The notes: generated by a model not told the origin, from the sequence alone. 64,000 bases of DNA from Dipylidium caninum (GCA_017562135.1 QEYB01000658.1:1-64000), one strand, 5' to 3'. Shown: positions 12,165 through 23,731, numbered from the stretch's first letter. Translations and numbers: made by a program.

Positions 12165-12863
12165 GACGCGCGCAGAGCGTTGGCGGTGCGACCGGACCGG
12201 CGGAGGTTGACGAGGAAAGGGGCGAAATGAGGCTGCCAAGGCGTCGTGGACGAGAACAAGCTTGGTGGGCGGTGTGGTCTTCACAGATCTACTGCAACGT
12301 CGCCTCCATTTCCCTTCGTCCTCTTTCGGTTTTGCTCTCGACTCAGCAAGCAGCTCATCTGTCGCGTTTGTCATTATTTGAGGAACGCGTACGGCGTAGT
12401 CTTTTCGTGTTTGGAGATTGCGTAAGCCCCACGGTGGCACGTCCGTCGCCAAAGCGGTGGACGCGGGCGTGCGGGAGGCATAGAGGACGAAACGCGATCT
12501 GTGCATGCCTTCCACCAGCATTGGCGGCGTTCCACGTCCTTCACCGAGTCGACTGACTGAGTGGAAGGCACTTCGTATCGAACTGCAACCGCACCATAGC
12601 CGAAGATCCGAAAACGTGCGATCGGCCACCACGCGGGCCATCCGAGAGGGGTAAAATTGCCCACTTGACGGTGGGTGGACATTGCGGGGAGAGAAGAAGG
12701 GAGGCTGCTGGTCGCCACTCCTCCTCCTCCTCCTCCTCCTCCACATCCACAACCACAACCACATGACTTGCTTGTTACACCCACTCGGCGATCTTACCAC
12801 GCGATGTCGAACAAGCGATATTCTCACCCGCGACAATGGGCTCCGTGGGCACACAGCCCTCAG

Positions 12864-13018
12864 TCAGAAGTAATACCGAATGGCAGGCGTTGACGCAGTC
12901 GGAGTACTTGGCCAAAGCGGTTCCTGTTGCCGGCGCAGCCGCCTGGTAGGAGGAAGCTCACGCACTTGTGGCTCGTCGGTCAGGGGCCCCTTCACGATTG
13001 GCCACAGGCCACCTCACC
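12864..13018 (-). pseudogene. Degenerate copy of the second Kunitz exon of family K
   Basis: Matches exon 3 of the two-domain gene at 52778-54299 (same end of domain and stop), but with several indels: a lost base in the tail, extra bases around the YGGC region and a loss at the Cys1 end. Bases 13,060-13,440 resemble part of intron 2 and 13,460-13,510 a scrap of intron 1; the first Kunitz exon and signal exon are missing. Confidence 0.75.
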
Positions 13019-14304
13019 GTGGCCATCGCGCGAAGTCCTGCGTGGAGGCGTGAGTGCGAGCCCCTCCGGACACTCATGGTGTTCGAAGAGCAAACTGTCG
13101 GCTGGCAGGAGATTGGCAGTGTCGTTGGCACATCTTCGACGTCGTCCAAAGACATATCTTCGCCTGATCGAAAAGAGGCAATTGCATCACCCGCGACAAC
13201 CCGGTTCTGGTCGCCGACCACCCTCCGTGAAACCAACTTCGCGCATTCCACGTCGGTGGGAAGGCGGTGAGCCAAAGGCAGGAGATGCTTCCTTGCGGGC
13301 AGGCGTCCACCCTCCGCGCGAAAGCAGCGAGGAAGGCGAGAGGAAACGAGATGAGGTGCGGGAGTGGCTGGGAGGCACCGTGCAAACCGACGGCGAGACG
13401 AAGGGCAGTGGCCTGGTGAGCTTGCGATTAATGACAATGTTGCTCAGTGGAGTGGAGTAAAAATCGCATGGATTGGATGGATGGATGTATGGATAGTTGG
13501 ATGCATCAGACGAAAGGAGAATGTTGCACGCTCGTCGACAAGTAGCACACCGAAGCCGCCTCACCCACCGATTACTGCGTGCGACCAGTGCGGGAGGCGC
13601 GAACGCGAGGAAGGGCGCGAGAAGGGCTCCGGGAGAAGGCAGAACAGGGACGAAGGGCGGTAAATTAATTTCAGTGGCTCGTGGGAGTAACAATCGCTTC
13701 ATGCTCGTCGATTAACCCTTTATCCTAAATTATTTTTCCTTTTTTGTCAGCAGACCAGGGGGAGGGCGGTTAGTTACTCGCTCCACGGTGGCCACGGTGG
13801 CCACGGCGTCGAGCAGTGTTGAGCCTCGTATCCATTTTCCATTCGCTGAGTGTTGGCCATCTCCTCCAGTGAATTTTGCGCTCACCGATCTCCGACGACG
13901 ACGACGACGACTCCATGCTGCCATGAACGACCGGCAGTAGCAGCAAAAAGCAGTGTTCTGCAACATTGTTCACAGAAAGGACAAGAAGGATTTGGTGGCA
14001 ATCGTCGACGGAGCTCTTTCGTGCTTTCTCGTTGGCGAAACAAACGACGCGTCTCACCTCCGTCAAACGTGATCGCGTGCTTGCACAACCCTTTCGGTAG
14101 CCTCATTTCTCACCTTCCATCCAAAACAGACGTCGACACTCACTCGACCCTGTCCCACATCCGTTGGCATTGCGTGCATCGGCCTCTTCACACACAGAAG
14201 CGTCTACAAAAGGAGGAGCATGCGCACGCCGCCTGTAAGTCGCAGCCTCTCGAAGCTCCTCGACAACCATCTCCTTCTCCGCCTCCACCTCCGCCTCTGC
14301 AGCA

Positions 14305-14674
14305 ATGAATGGTCTCCATGTCTTTATTCTCGTCTTCTGTATGTCATCGTGTGCCAGTCCGTGTCGCCGAAGGTGCATATCTTGTCAGGAATACTGCCAA
14401 GTTTCTTCTCCATTCCTTCATTAAATGCTCCACTTCAGTGCCCCCTTTTCAGCCTGTAGTCTGCAGCAGTGCGTCGCGGAGATTAGAGCGAGCCTTGCAC
14501 TGACAACCGCACCACCAAGTGGGCGTATGACCTGCAAAAGGGAGAATGTGTCCATTGCCTTGCGGCGATTGCAAGCACAGCAAGAACTGCTTCAACAGCC
14601 GATCGTCGTGCGAGTATGTGTGCGTGAGGAAGTACGACCTCCCCGGCCTGGAGATGCCTCGGCCGAACAAATAA
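14305..14674 (+). pseudogene. Family A Kunitz gene with frameshifts
   Basis: Layout as in the intact family A genes: exon 1 14305-14372, exon 2 14453-14674, TAA conserved. Exon 1 has an extra C after the signal peptide core (TGTGCCAGT against TGTGCAGT), and exon 2 lacks one base at each of two places, so no continuous frame remains. The sequence also replaces CTC by GGC in the LPCLDC region. The TATA box is TACAAAAG (14205-14212). Either a pseudogene or a poorly corrected assembly; neighbouring copies in this part of the window are equally rich in indels. Confidence 0.75.
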
Positions 14675-15366
14675 CTCGCCAATGCAGCCCAACTGGCGCG
14701 CGGCACCCGCTTCTCCCCACCAAAATAACTCTCTCAGTGTGTGCAAATTTATCAAATGCTTTATTCGCCAACTTGCTTCACCACATGGAAGAGGAAGAGT
14801 ACAAGTCGTGGCTAAGGGCAGTCTGTCACAACGATGCAGCTCATAATATAAACAAATGAATGAACTTGGCTTTCGAGAAATAGCAGTAACTTGTTGACCG
14901 AACTGGGCGTCTCCCAGTGTAACCAGACGCGTTCGGTGGAGGCGCGCAGATAGCAGGAGGGTAACGCGGCCATCGGGTTGGCAGGGTGTCGAGTCTCAAG
15001 CGTGGCGGACACCAGAATTCACGAGACACGTAGCCGACGGCCTTCTTCCTTGGTTGTAAATACTGCGTGTCGCCGATTGTCCAAATGTCTCAATGTTGAG
15101 CTGGACGTTGCAGGCGAGCATGAGACGTGGAGGGGACATTTCCGGCTCTGTTTTATCTTGATTCACACATCCACGTTCGCCTTTCCCACCCCCCCTCAAA
15201 CCTCGTGGACCGCCTTCCGAGCGGCTTATCTGGTCGAAGAAACACTTTTCCCCAACGTAAACCTCTTCTCTCAAGTCAAAAAAAAATAAAATGATGGCCG
15301 ATTGACTTCTTGCCGAGGGGACAAAGCTCACTTGAGCGTGGAAATGCCTCCTTACTTAGACAAGCT

Positions 15367-15472
15367 ATCGATACCATCGGAGTTCGCCATGGACACCACC
15401 TTCGGTGTTTACGATGCCTGTGGAGGAGTCACCGGATGCTTCCGCCATCAGACGCCTTTGCATTGTAATTGA
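15367..15472 (+). pseudogene. Kunitz second-half remnant in repeat R1
   Basis: Frame reads FGVYDACGGVTGCFRHQTPL then HCN and stop, resembling F-x-x-Y-x-x-C4-GG...CF...C5, again with a Cys just before Phe. No first half in frame. Versions with single-base changes lie at about 24,560-24,640, 56,310-56,400 and 400-520. Confidence 0.4.
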
Positions 15473-15947
15473 CGCCACTTTCTGTCGACAGGCTGCCGAC
15501 TTGTCTGTCACCCGAGGCGGAGCGCGTGGCTCCGTGCTCTCGTGGCCACCACGTTCGGGCTGTCAAGACGCGAGCCACTTCTGTGTGGCAGATGATGGAC
15601 ATGGGGAAACAAGGTGACACAGTGAACGCTGAGCGATCTGCTGAATGGAGGCCACGAAAGACAACACTGAGGCCGACGAAGACGATGTTGCAGCAGACTT
15701 CTCACGCCGTCATGGCCCCACCAACCTTGTCGTATTGCAACAACATTTTCACTTCTCCCCACAGACGCCTGTGAATGGCAGCAGGCCGCGTTCTCCTGCC
15801 TCTCCACAAGTTTGCCTCCACATGCTTCCCACATGATGGAGAGAAACGCACCAGCCTCCCCACACACAGATGATTTCTACATCGCATCTTCTTCTCGTCT
15901 GCTCCATCATCTCCGCCGTCGGGGAGCCCACAGTGCCCCGCTCCCCT

Positions 15948-15965
15948 CGTCACGTATATGTGACG
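15948..15965. promoter_or_regulatory. 18-bp palindrome, class b
   Basis: CGTCACGTATATGTGACG between GCTCCCCT and TCGCTCTT. Confidence 0.75.
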
Positions 15966-16791
15966 TCGCTCTTTTCTTCTTCTTCTCCCAATTTCATGTA
16001 GAATTAGGAATAAGCAGAGAGGGGTCACACGCCCTGAAGAGTGACAGATTGACACATGAGCGGCAACCAAAGCGTTGTGCAAGGGGACAAGGTTGGTGGG
16101 GCGATGATGGTGTGAGAATTCTGTTGCAACACCGTCTTCGTTGGCCTCAGTCTTGTCTTTCGTGCCTTCGATTGAGGAGACGGCTCAGCATTCACTTTGT
16201 GTCGTCTTCTCACACACACGAGAGGTAGCCGTTGAGGCAGGCGAATTGCATTAGCCTCCGTTCGCTTGCCCCACCACCAGTTCGCAGTCGCTCGTGTCTC
16301 GATGCGCATGGTAAGACTCGTAAATATTTTGACAATCCCTCCGACGGCAGTGCAAATCCCTAAATTGAAATCTCTCTCCGCCGACCACATTTACTCAGGA
16401 ATGCTGTTTATCGTCAGAGCCGACGGTCGCTCCACAACGGGCTCAGTCAACAAATCTTCGTCGTGGCTGCGTCGATCTGCCACGCGCACACACACACACA
16501 CACAGAGAGCGGATCGAATAAGTGACACACCACCAATCCGTGAGGCCTCGCAGACCGGCTGAAGCCGGCTGAAGCGCAGAGCGCGTGTGGTGCAACCGGT
16601 TGGACGAGGAACAAATTCTCCTCTCCGTTTTATCACTTTGTACATACGTGAGAAATGTTCCTTTCAAGCAAAATAAGGGGGGGGGGAAAGGGAGGACAGG
16701 AGAGAGACCTTGGAGGCGGAAGTACGACCTCGGCCACCAGTGTATGCCGCTTTCATACAATTTTCCCCACTTCGCACATTGCACTCCTCTG

Positions 16792-16809
16792 TGTCACACA
16801 TATGTGACA
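16792..16809. promoter_or_regulatory. 18-bp palindrome, class c
   Basis: TGTCACACATATGTGACA; the outer CG pair is TG/CA in this class. Confidence 0.7.
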
Positions 16810-17657
16810 ACGCGCAATACGTAATTCACGACTGTCAAAATATCATGAGACGGAATTCCCACTTAGGCCCTTCGCCCCTTTCCTACACAACGGCCCAGTC
16901 TTCGGTTGGAATCGTGCAATGTCAGGGATTATTGAGACGGTTCTCGTGCCGAGTTTCCCTCAACGCAGCCACAGGGAGGCGGAGGCACCGACCCTCGACC
17001 GACAAATGCGACCGCAACCGCCGCCAGAAGACCATCTTCTTGCTGTGTAGCTCATGCAGGGACTTGTGTTTTGTCCGCCGACCTTTCATTTAGCAACAAA
17101 TTTTGTCCTTTAGTCGTGTGCTCTTGTTCTCACTGCAAGTTAAAATTGGAAGAAAGAGACGTGCACCTCAAACAGGCGACGATGAATCGCAAGCGAAAAG
17201 GACGTTATGTGCAGCGCATGGGAATGGCGCCTCGAAGAAGGAAAGTCAGTGTCGTCAAAGGTGGTCTTCCACATTGCGAAACGTGTCCGATGCTGTGGTC
17301 GTCGTCCAGTTGAAGTTGGTGAGGCCCACGTCGAGCGCATCGTCAGAGCGCAACACGCGACGGTGCAGAATTACTCTGATGCCAACATTGAATGGAAAAT
17401 GGGAAACACAACGCTTGTCTACGTCGACATACTCAACGGATCTTTGGATTTCCGGGGAGCTCAAGAAAATTCTTTGGGAACAACGATTTAGCGTGATTGT
17501 GCTGCAGTCTCATTCATTTCCTCGACTCAGTCCACCTGCAAAAACAACGTCGGTGTGTGAAAATTTGACCTACGGTGGGCGACTGCCCTCACATCACCAG
17601 CCGCAGTTCCGAGTGGCAACGGGACCCGTAAAAAGTGCTCTTTTCTACCATGGTAGT

Positions 17658-18041
17658 TCACGCTTCCCATCTGTCGACTGTCTTGTACAACTGAAAAGAC
17701 CACACGGTCGATCCAAATTCCCTGTAGTCAGCAAAAAACTCCTCTTTTGTGGCGGTCCAGGAAGGTGGCTGATGATGAATAACCGGCAAAATCTTATCAT
17801 TTTCCAAGTCGTCGTAGAAGTATCTGCGAGGGGTGCGCTCTTCGCAAACATTCGGTGGCAGAGGTTTGCAGATAAACTCTGGCAAAAACACCCTGCCGCT
17901 ATTTTCGCACCAAGGTTGTTGGTCCATCTCCCTTCTACTTATGAGGATATAGGTAACAGGGTTGGTGGCAACTAGAGGATTTACGCAGCCCCGACGACGC
18001 TTACGCGTCTCCAACCGCCTCCACTTTGGCAAGTTCAGCAT
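17658..18041 (-). pseudogene. Family D Kunitz-like fragment
   Basis: Contains PPNVCEERTPRRYFYDD, matching the Cys2-x6-RYFYD core of Kunitz domains (P1 Glu). In this copy an extra A gives an in-frame Cys seven residues before Cys2 (CKPLPPNVC), absent in the other D copies. The place where the arm copies have a GTAAGA donor reads ATAAGA here. Further 3' (about 17,590-17,650) lie weak second-half motifs in another frame. Likely non-functional. Confidence 0.5.
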
Positions 18042-18510
18042 TAAGGATCTCCATCTGGAATGTGCTGCTGCTGCCGCTTCTGCTGCTTTCGAAGTTCTTA
18101 AAGCGGTGATTGCTCAACCGACTTCTCTTCCAACCGTGGCACACGCTCTGGTCCTCACCACCTGCAGCCGCCCAAACGACTGTGCCACCACTTGCGCGTG
18201 AGGTTTGCCAAACCGCGGTGGCCGAATGACCCTGTCTCGTTCCCCTTCCAGACGCACTTTTAGCCAGGAGATGTTCCGTTTCCCCCTCAAAGCCACTGCT
18301 CTTCCACAAATGCAAGTCACAAATTTGGTGATTTCTCACACAAAAACAACAGTTATTTTACTGGCAAGAGGGGTTTCAGGCTGCTGTGAGCGCAGGAGAG
18401 GGAAATGCCAGAGAGTGTTTTGTTGTTGGGTTACCATTGCTTGAGGAGAGTCCAGTTGCGTGGTCAAGTTGTTCCCTCCTCCGTCGGATCGGCCTCCCGA
18501 CGGCGACATG

Positions 18511-18867
18511 TCAGCGCTTGCAGGCGAACTCGCATCTCCTTTTGGTGCGGAAGTGGTTGTCGTTGCGGCTGCATCCGGCACTGGTTGGTGCGCGCGTCGT
18601 GGCCCCACAGGGGAGTGGAGGAGTTGCACGACCCCCTGTCAATCGCCGTTTGGCCCATGTGAGTGCGGACTGCGAGGAGGCGAGGAAAGGAGTCCGTCGT
18701 TAGCTCGAAGGCAGAATAGGTGATGAAGACGGGGACGAAGAGGTTGGTAAAGTTGAAACAAACAACGTACGCAAGCAAGCCGTTGTGATGACGGGAAGAA
18801 GAAGAAGGAGGAGGAAGAGGAGGAGGTGGTGAAGGCGGAGGCGGAGGCGGAGGCGGAGGTCATGCAT
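18511..18867 (-). pseudogene. Family C Kunitz copy with shared lesions
   Basis: Exon 1 18771-18867 encodes a signal peptide with an Arg-Leu repeat (MHDLRLRLRLRLHHLLL); GTACGT donor; exon 2 18511-18669 after a CTCGCAG acceptor, phase 1. Exon 2 has WGHDARTNQC in one frame and, after only four bases, GCSRNDNHFRTKRRCEFACKR and a stop in the next frame. Compared with family B, about 17 bp between Cys3 and Cys4 are missing and Cys1 is Gly. The same lesions occur in all five family C copies. If translated without correction it would make a ~100-residue protein with an unrelated C-terminus. TATA box 18960-18967. Confidence 0.72.
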
Positions 18868-18959
18868 GGCTGCGGAAGAGGAGAATGAGGAGGACGAGGT
18901 GGAGATGGTCGCGGATCCTTGAGACGCTGCAAACTCGCGACATCACGTGAATGCGCCTT

Positions 18960-18967
18960 CTTTTATA
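18960..18967 (-). promoter_or_regulatory. TATA box, family C
   Basis: TATAAAAG on the minus strand, 93 bp before the ATG. Confidence 0.8.
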
Positions 18968-19068
18968 GACGCGTTTCTGTCAGCTCAACGCGATGCTTAT
19001 GCGACTGTGTCGACGTGAGGCTCGTAGTCGTTGTTTGTTTGTTCTACAAAGAAAACGCTCACTGAAGA

Positions 19069-19531
19069 TCAACGACGACGATTGCCGGCCTCCACGTCTC
19101 CAGAAAACGGGCTTTTCACATGACGCCTCTCCCTATTGAAAACGAAACCCTCTTCTCTCTGTCCCGCATCTCTCTTCCCCTTGTCGCCATCGTCAACTCC
19201 ATCCGCCCAGTCTCTTTGCGGGGCTCTGTCCGCAAGACGCGGTTTCCTCCACGTATCTGGCAGTAGCCACCGCCACAACCGCGTCACCGGGGCACCTGGC
19301 CAGAAAGTGAGTAGACGAGGAGGCGAGACGCAAATCATAAAAAATTGGCGCTGTTGCCACAACCGACAGAGAAGACCGACGCTGTGCAAACAAACCTCTA
19401 GCGACCTCATCGCGTCACCAAAGTTCACCGCCGCCTCCTCCTGCTTCTCCTCCTCAGCTACTCCCTGGCCTCAGTTCTTGCCAACACTCGATGCAGGCGC
19501 ACCATTCTTTGTGTTGTGAGTAAAGAATAAA
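19069..19531 (+). other. Unit F: unrecognised transcription unit ending in AATAAA
   Basis: Lies head to head with the family C gene. Plus-strand features: a donor-like AAAGTGAGT at about 19,300, an acceptor-like CCTCAG before TTCTTGCC, a stop, and AATAAA at 19526-19531. Open frames (e.g. 19136-19519) show no domain. Other copies: 30,480-31,002 (+), 59,990-60,447 (+), 35,149-35,710 (-), and 43,290-43,890 (-, without the AATAAA end). Confidence 0.35.
19526..19531 (+). terminator. Poly(A) signal, unit F
   Basis: AATAAA; also 30997-31002 (+), 60442-60447 (+) and 35149-35154 (-). Confidence 0.55.
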
Positions 19532-19590
19532 AGCATTTGTTTGATTGATACAAGTTGGGTTTTCCATTGCGGTGAGCAATTGGGACGAGG

Positions 19591-20284
19591 ATGTGGGCAA
19601 GTGCTGAGTCCGCGTGGTGGCAAAAGGCTTTGATTAGTCGATGTCACTTCTGCCAACAGACGTCGAGAGGCTGCAACTTGCGGGCACCTGTGGTTCTACG
19701 ACTGGGTCGAGGTGAGGCTCCACGTTTGCTTGCAGAAAAGCCCACTCGTGTCTCCTTTGCTCGACCGTGTGAAGCGACGTCGCATGTCGGAGGTGGAGAT
19801 TTTAATTGTTATGGTGGAAAACAACACTCATGCGAGTTTTCTTCGCCTCGTCTCCTCGCCTCCTCAGGTTGGATCAAACAGAGCCGGAAATGTCCCCTCC
19901 ACGTCTCATGCTCGCCTGCAACGTCAGCTCAACATTGAGACATTTGGACAATCGGCGACACGCAGTATTTACAACCAAGGAAGAAGGCCGACGGGCTACG
20001 TGTCTCGTGACATTCTGGTGTCCGCCACCGCTTGAGACTCGACACCCTGCCCAACCCCGATGGCCGCGTTACCCTGCTGCTATCTGCGCGCCTCCACCGA
20101 ACGCGTCTGGTTACACTGGGAGACGCCCAGTTCGGTCAACAAGTTACTGCTATTCTCGAAAGCCAAGTTCATTTCATTTGTTTATATTATGAGCTGCATC
20201 CGTTGTGACAGACTCCCCTTAGCCACGACTTGTACTCCTTCTCTTCCATGTGGTGAAGCAAGTTGGCGAATAAAGCATTTGATA
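19591..20284 (+). other. Unit P: converging transcription unit with Kunitz-like scraps
   Basis: Plus-strand frames contain FNCYGGKQHSCEF and, later, KCPLHVSC and ICAPPPNASGY, reminiscent of Kunitz pieces but in different frames. The unit ends with AATAAA at 20279-20284, pointing into the 3' end of the minus-strand family A gene. Copies: 60557-61194 (+), and inverted at 34,568-35,040, 14,760-15,040 and 55,690-56,080. Confidence 0.4.
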
Positions 20285-20724
20285 AATTTGCACACACTGA
20301 GAGGGTTATTTTGGTGGGAGAAGCGGGTGCCGCGCGCCAGTTGGCTGCATTGGCGAGTTATTTGTTCGGCCGAGGCATCTCCAGCCGGGAGGTCGTACTT
20401 CTTCACGCACACATACTCGCACAACGATCGGCTGTTGAAGCAGTTCTTGCTGCGCTTGCAATCGAGGCAAGGCAATTGGACACATTCTCCCTTTTGCAGG
20501 TCATACGCCCACTTGGTGGTGCGGTTGTCAGTGCAGGGCTCGCTCCTAATCTCCGCGACGCACTGCTGCAGACTACAGGCTGAAAGGGAGGAACAGAAGT
20601 GGAGCATTTAATTGAAGCAATGGACAAGAACTTGCAGTATTCTACCAAGGAATGCACCTTCGGCGACACGGATTGCACACGATGACATGGAGAAGAGAAG
20701 TAGAAAGACGTGGAGACCATTCAT
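20182..20724 (-). CDS. Family A Kunitz protein, domain intact, C-terminal tail frameshifted
   Basis: Exon 1 is 20658-20724 and exon 2 starts at 20579; the signal peptide and all Kunitz cysteines match the intact family A genes. Two single-base losses in short G/C runs, after the domain, shift the tail, so the original TAA at 20358-20360 is missed and the frame runs on to about 20182. The intact duplicate at 61279-61645 lies at the same place in the duplicated segment, so sequencing error in homopolymers is a real alternative to mutation. TATA-like TACAAAAG at 20817-20824; palindrome 391 bp upstream of it. Confidence 0.68.
20279..20284 (+). terminator. Poly(A) signal, unit P
   Basis: AATAAA; duplicated at 61189-61194 (+), and on the minus strand at 55690-55695 and 14760-14765. 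Confidence 0.55.
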
Positions 20725-21214
20725 TGCTGCAGAGGCGGAGGTGGAGGCGGAGAAGAGAATGGTTGTCGAGGAGCTTCGAGAGGCTGCGACTTATAGGCGG
20801 CGTGCGCATGCTCCTCCTTTTGTAGACGCTTCTGCGTGTGGAGAGTGCGATGCACGCAATGCCACGGATGTGGGACAGGGTCGAGGTCAGTGTCGACGTC
20901 TGTTTAATGGAAGGTGAGAAATGAGGCTACCGAAGGGTTGTGCAAGCACGCGATCACGTTTGACGGAGGTGAGACGCGTCGTTTGTTCGCCAACGAGAAC
21001 ACACGAAGGAGCTTCGACGACGGATGTCACTAAATCCTTCTTGTCCATCCTGTGACAGTGTTTGCAGAACACACTGCTACTGCCGGTCGTCATAGGCAGA
21101 TGGATGGAGATGGCCATCATTTCAGCGGATTGACTGGATACGACAGGTAGGAGACAATGACTATTAACGCCTCTTGCCCGTCCTGCGTGTCTCCCGTCAT
21201 TGTTTCCTGCCTGT

Positions 21215-21232
21215 CGTCACGTATATGTGACG
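21215..21232. promoter_or_regulatory. 18-bp palindrome, class a
   Basis: CGTCACGTATATGTGACG, 391 bp upstream of the family A TATA-like box. Confidence 0.78.
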
Positions 21233-22199
21233 CTTCACAAGTGAGGCACCAACTCCTCGGAACTGCGACTCTGAGAAAAGCCACCACGAGAAGCGACGAA
21301 GAGGAGCTGAGATCTTCGTTGAAGAGGTAGGAAAGACAACTCATCAGAGAGCCAAGCTGTTGGCAGAACTGTGGACTTGCTCGCTCATTAAACTAACCCA
21401 CGAATGTGAGACGACAGCCGCATTCACTCGTGCTTCAGCTGTGAAGTCTCATTCTAAACCGCTTGCTGGTCGGTGAAATGGACTCCACACGGCGCCATGA
21501 GGAAGGGAAGAAGGGACAGGATGAGGAGGGTCGTCCGCACAAACCAAGAGCCGAGACTGAGTTAACGACATGAAGCGCCGCCGTGCGCTCACTCCCCCTT
21601 CTAAAGTGCGCTTCCTTCGGTGCTGAAGCATCGGATGGCAATGTTTTCACTGTCACGAGGAAGGGGCGACGTGGAAGTGCGCCGTCAGAATGAGGAGATG
21701 CGTTCGTGTTGCCTTGGGTGAATGAGGCCACTAAGAGACTCATTAAGGACTCTTCCGCCTCCGCCTCAGCCGCCTCCCCTCATGACGTCCGCGGTGCGGT
21801 TTTGTCGACGATTCTCTACCTTCACACTCAACCAGCAGCAAATCATCCACAACGCGCGACTCTCGGGCCATTCCAGCGTTACCCACTGCTTGTAGCTTTT
21901 CCTTTGCCCATTCGCGATTCCCACTTACCGCGCTTTCTTCTCCACTTTACAAGACAGGCTTATGCCGAGCAGACGCTCCGCTTTCCTCTCACAACTACTG
22001 CTTTTCTAGAAGCCAAGTCATGAATTGGATGATTAATTCCCACACACAAAAGACATTTATTGTACGGCCAAGAGGTGGCTTTCACACTGCGGTGACCGCA
22101 GGAGAGGGGGATGCCGGAGAGCGTTGGGTGTTCGAGTCGCCACCGCCACGGGAGGGTGGAATCGCGTCGGCGAGGTGTTCCCTCCTCCCTCGGGTCTGC

Positions 22200-22592
22200 T
22201 TAGTGTCCGTGGGGGCCAGACCTAACATTACATACAGATTCGCATATACACTTTCCCCGGAATTGGTTTGTCATTGGCGGCGCATCCGGTCCAGTTTGAA
22301 AAGAATGCACTTCTTGGTGTGCTTGTCGTATCCCCACGTGGAATGGCGAGGTGGCAGTGGCCACGTTCGATTTCCATGTCGCACATGTGATTGCGACCTG
22401 GGAGGAGGCGAGAAGACGAGGGTGTCGTTAGTTCGGGTGTTTCATCGAAGGAAGAGGAGGTGATGAAGAAGACAAGGACAAGCAAATTGGACAAATGGCA
22501 GCATGCAACGTACGAATACAGGCGGTTGTGCGGAAAGGAAGAGAGAGAAGGACGATGAGGTGGAGAAGGACGAGGAGGTGGAGGGCATTCAT
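22200..22592 (-). pseudogene. Family B Kunitz gene with three homopolymer indels
   Basis: Exon 1 22514-22592 is identical in structure to the intact family B gene; exon 2 22200-22397 differs from it by an extra T at two places and a missing G at one, all in homopolymers, which break the Kunitz frame. Otherwise the copies are nearly the same and lie at equivalent positions of the large direct duplication, so this may be an intact gene with sequencing errors. AATAAA at 22056-22061, TATA box at 22688-22695, palindrome 268 bp upstream of the box. Confidence 0.75.
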
Positions 22593-22687
22593 GGCTGCGA
22601 AGGAGGAGGAGGAGTAGGAGGAGGAGGAGAATGCGGTGTCGGAGAGTCGAGAGTGTGCAACTTGTAGGCAGCGTGTGGATGCGCCTT

Positions 22688-22695
22688 CTTTTATA
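22688..22695 (-). promoter_or_regulatory. TATA box, family B
   Basis: TATAAAAG on the minus strand, ~95 bp before the ATG at 22592. Confidence 0.82.
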
Positions 22696-22962
22696 GACGC
22701 TTGGGTGTGCTCAATGCGCTGGTTGTGTGACTGGGTCGAGGTGAGGATCGTCGGTGTTGTTTGTTGTTTGGCAAAGAGAAGGCTCGTCGGGAAATAGCCC
22801 CGAGGACTGCCACCTCCACAAGTCCCTAACCTAGTCGCAGTTATTAAAGTTGAAGAGCGAGAGATTCATCAACTTCTCCAAAAGTCATATTTCCACACGG
22901 CCCTTTTTTCGACTGCTGCATCATCGCCTACGCAGTGCGCGTCCTTAGCCCCTGCCTCCTAT

Positions 22963-22980
22963 CGTCACGTATTTGTGACG
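22963..22980. promoter_or_regulatory. 18-bp palindrome, class e
   Basis: CGTCACGTATTTGTGACG, 268 bp upstream of the family B TATA box. Confidence 0.78.
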
Positions 22981-23307
22981 CGATTTGTTCCATTAACCCT
23001 AATTCACATCTAAGACTACATTTAAAAGTGGAAATAAGCACACGGTGGCCACACGCGTTGGAGTCAGTTGTGCAACCTCGGGTCGCTGGAGTTGCACCCT
23101 CTAACTTTGACCAGTCGGTGGTCACACGTGAGTCTGTGGCATTTCACCATCTGCTCGGTTTCTCTGGCGTCCCATCACCAGTCAGCAGGTAGGGACCGTG
23201 GAAGTCGTCGAAGTTGGGAAAGAAAGGAAAGAAAGGAAGGAAAGGAAAGGAAAGAAAAGAAAAGAAAAGAAAGAAAGGAAAGTGAGGTGAGGTGAGGTAA
23301 GGTGAGG

Positions 23308-23336
23308 TGAGGCGAGGCGAGGCGAGGCGAGGCGCG
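23308..23336. repeat. GGCGA/GGTGA pentamer tract
   Basis: Continues a long purine-rich GAAAG tract (23,215-23,360); the inverted counterpart is CCTCG at 3882-3915. Confidence 0.85.
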
Positions 23337-23731
23337 GCGAGGAGAGGAGAGGAGAGGAGGTTGTGCAGGGGTTGTGCATGAGGACAAGGTTGGTGGGGAT
23401 AGGAAGGAATGAGGGATTATGCGAGAGTTCCTACGTCAGTGGCACACGAGGCAGTTATCCTCAACGGCGCGAACACACTCCTCCGCACCAACTCGCCTCA
23501 CCCATTCTCTTCTCGCCAAAGTCCATTCGCTCTCAAGCGGAGACGTGTGGAACGCGTGTGGCGGACCACTTTGTGGCCGATGTTGGGCAAACGCGGAGCA
23601 GGACAACACGCGTCACGTCAACGTCGCCACATCAAAGGTGTTCTCGTGCACAGCCCTTTGGTAGCCTCATTTCTCCCCATTCTGCAAACAAAACAACTCT
23701 CACCTCGACCCAGTCCACCTGCAAAACACTG

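Larger units (their letters stand above)
15040..17560 (+). repeat. Repeat R1, reference copy
   Basis: Contains Kunitz-like scraps on both strands, class b and class c palindromes, a CA repeat at about 16,487-16,505 and a stretch with no recognisable gene (16,900-17,500). Other copies: 56,010-58,490 (+), 24,390-26,295 (+, truncated by the inverted repeat), 1-2,580 (+, many indels), 45,340-46,250 (-) and 50,575-51,780 (-). Confidence 0.85.
12070..23072 (+). repeat. Left copy of large direct duplication
   Basis: Collinear with 51814-64000: L, K remnant, A, P, R1, D, C, F, P, A, B follow in the same order and strand. Offset is about 39.7-39.9 kb at the start and 40.9 kb after the K locus, because about 1 kb (the first two K exons) is missing here. 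The match runs to the end of the window, so the right end is not defined. Confidence 0.9.

Noticed and set aside
11823..12854. 343-residue minus-strand ORF
   Set aside because: Crosses unrelated units and simple repeats; no domain, and not conserved as a frame in the other copy.
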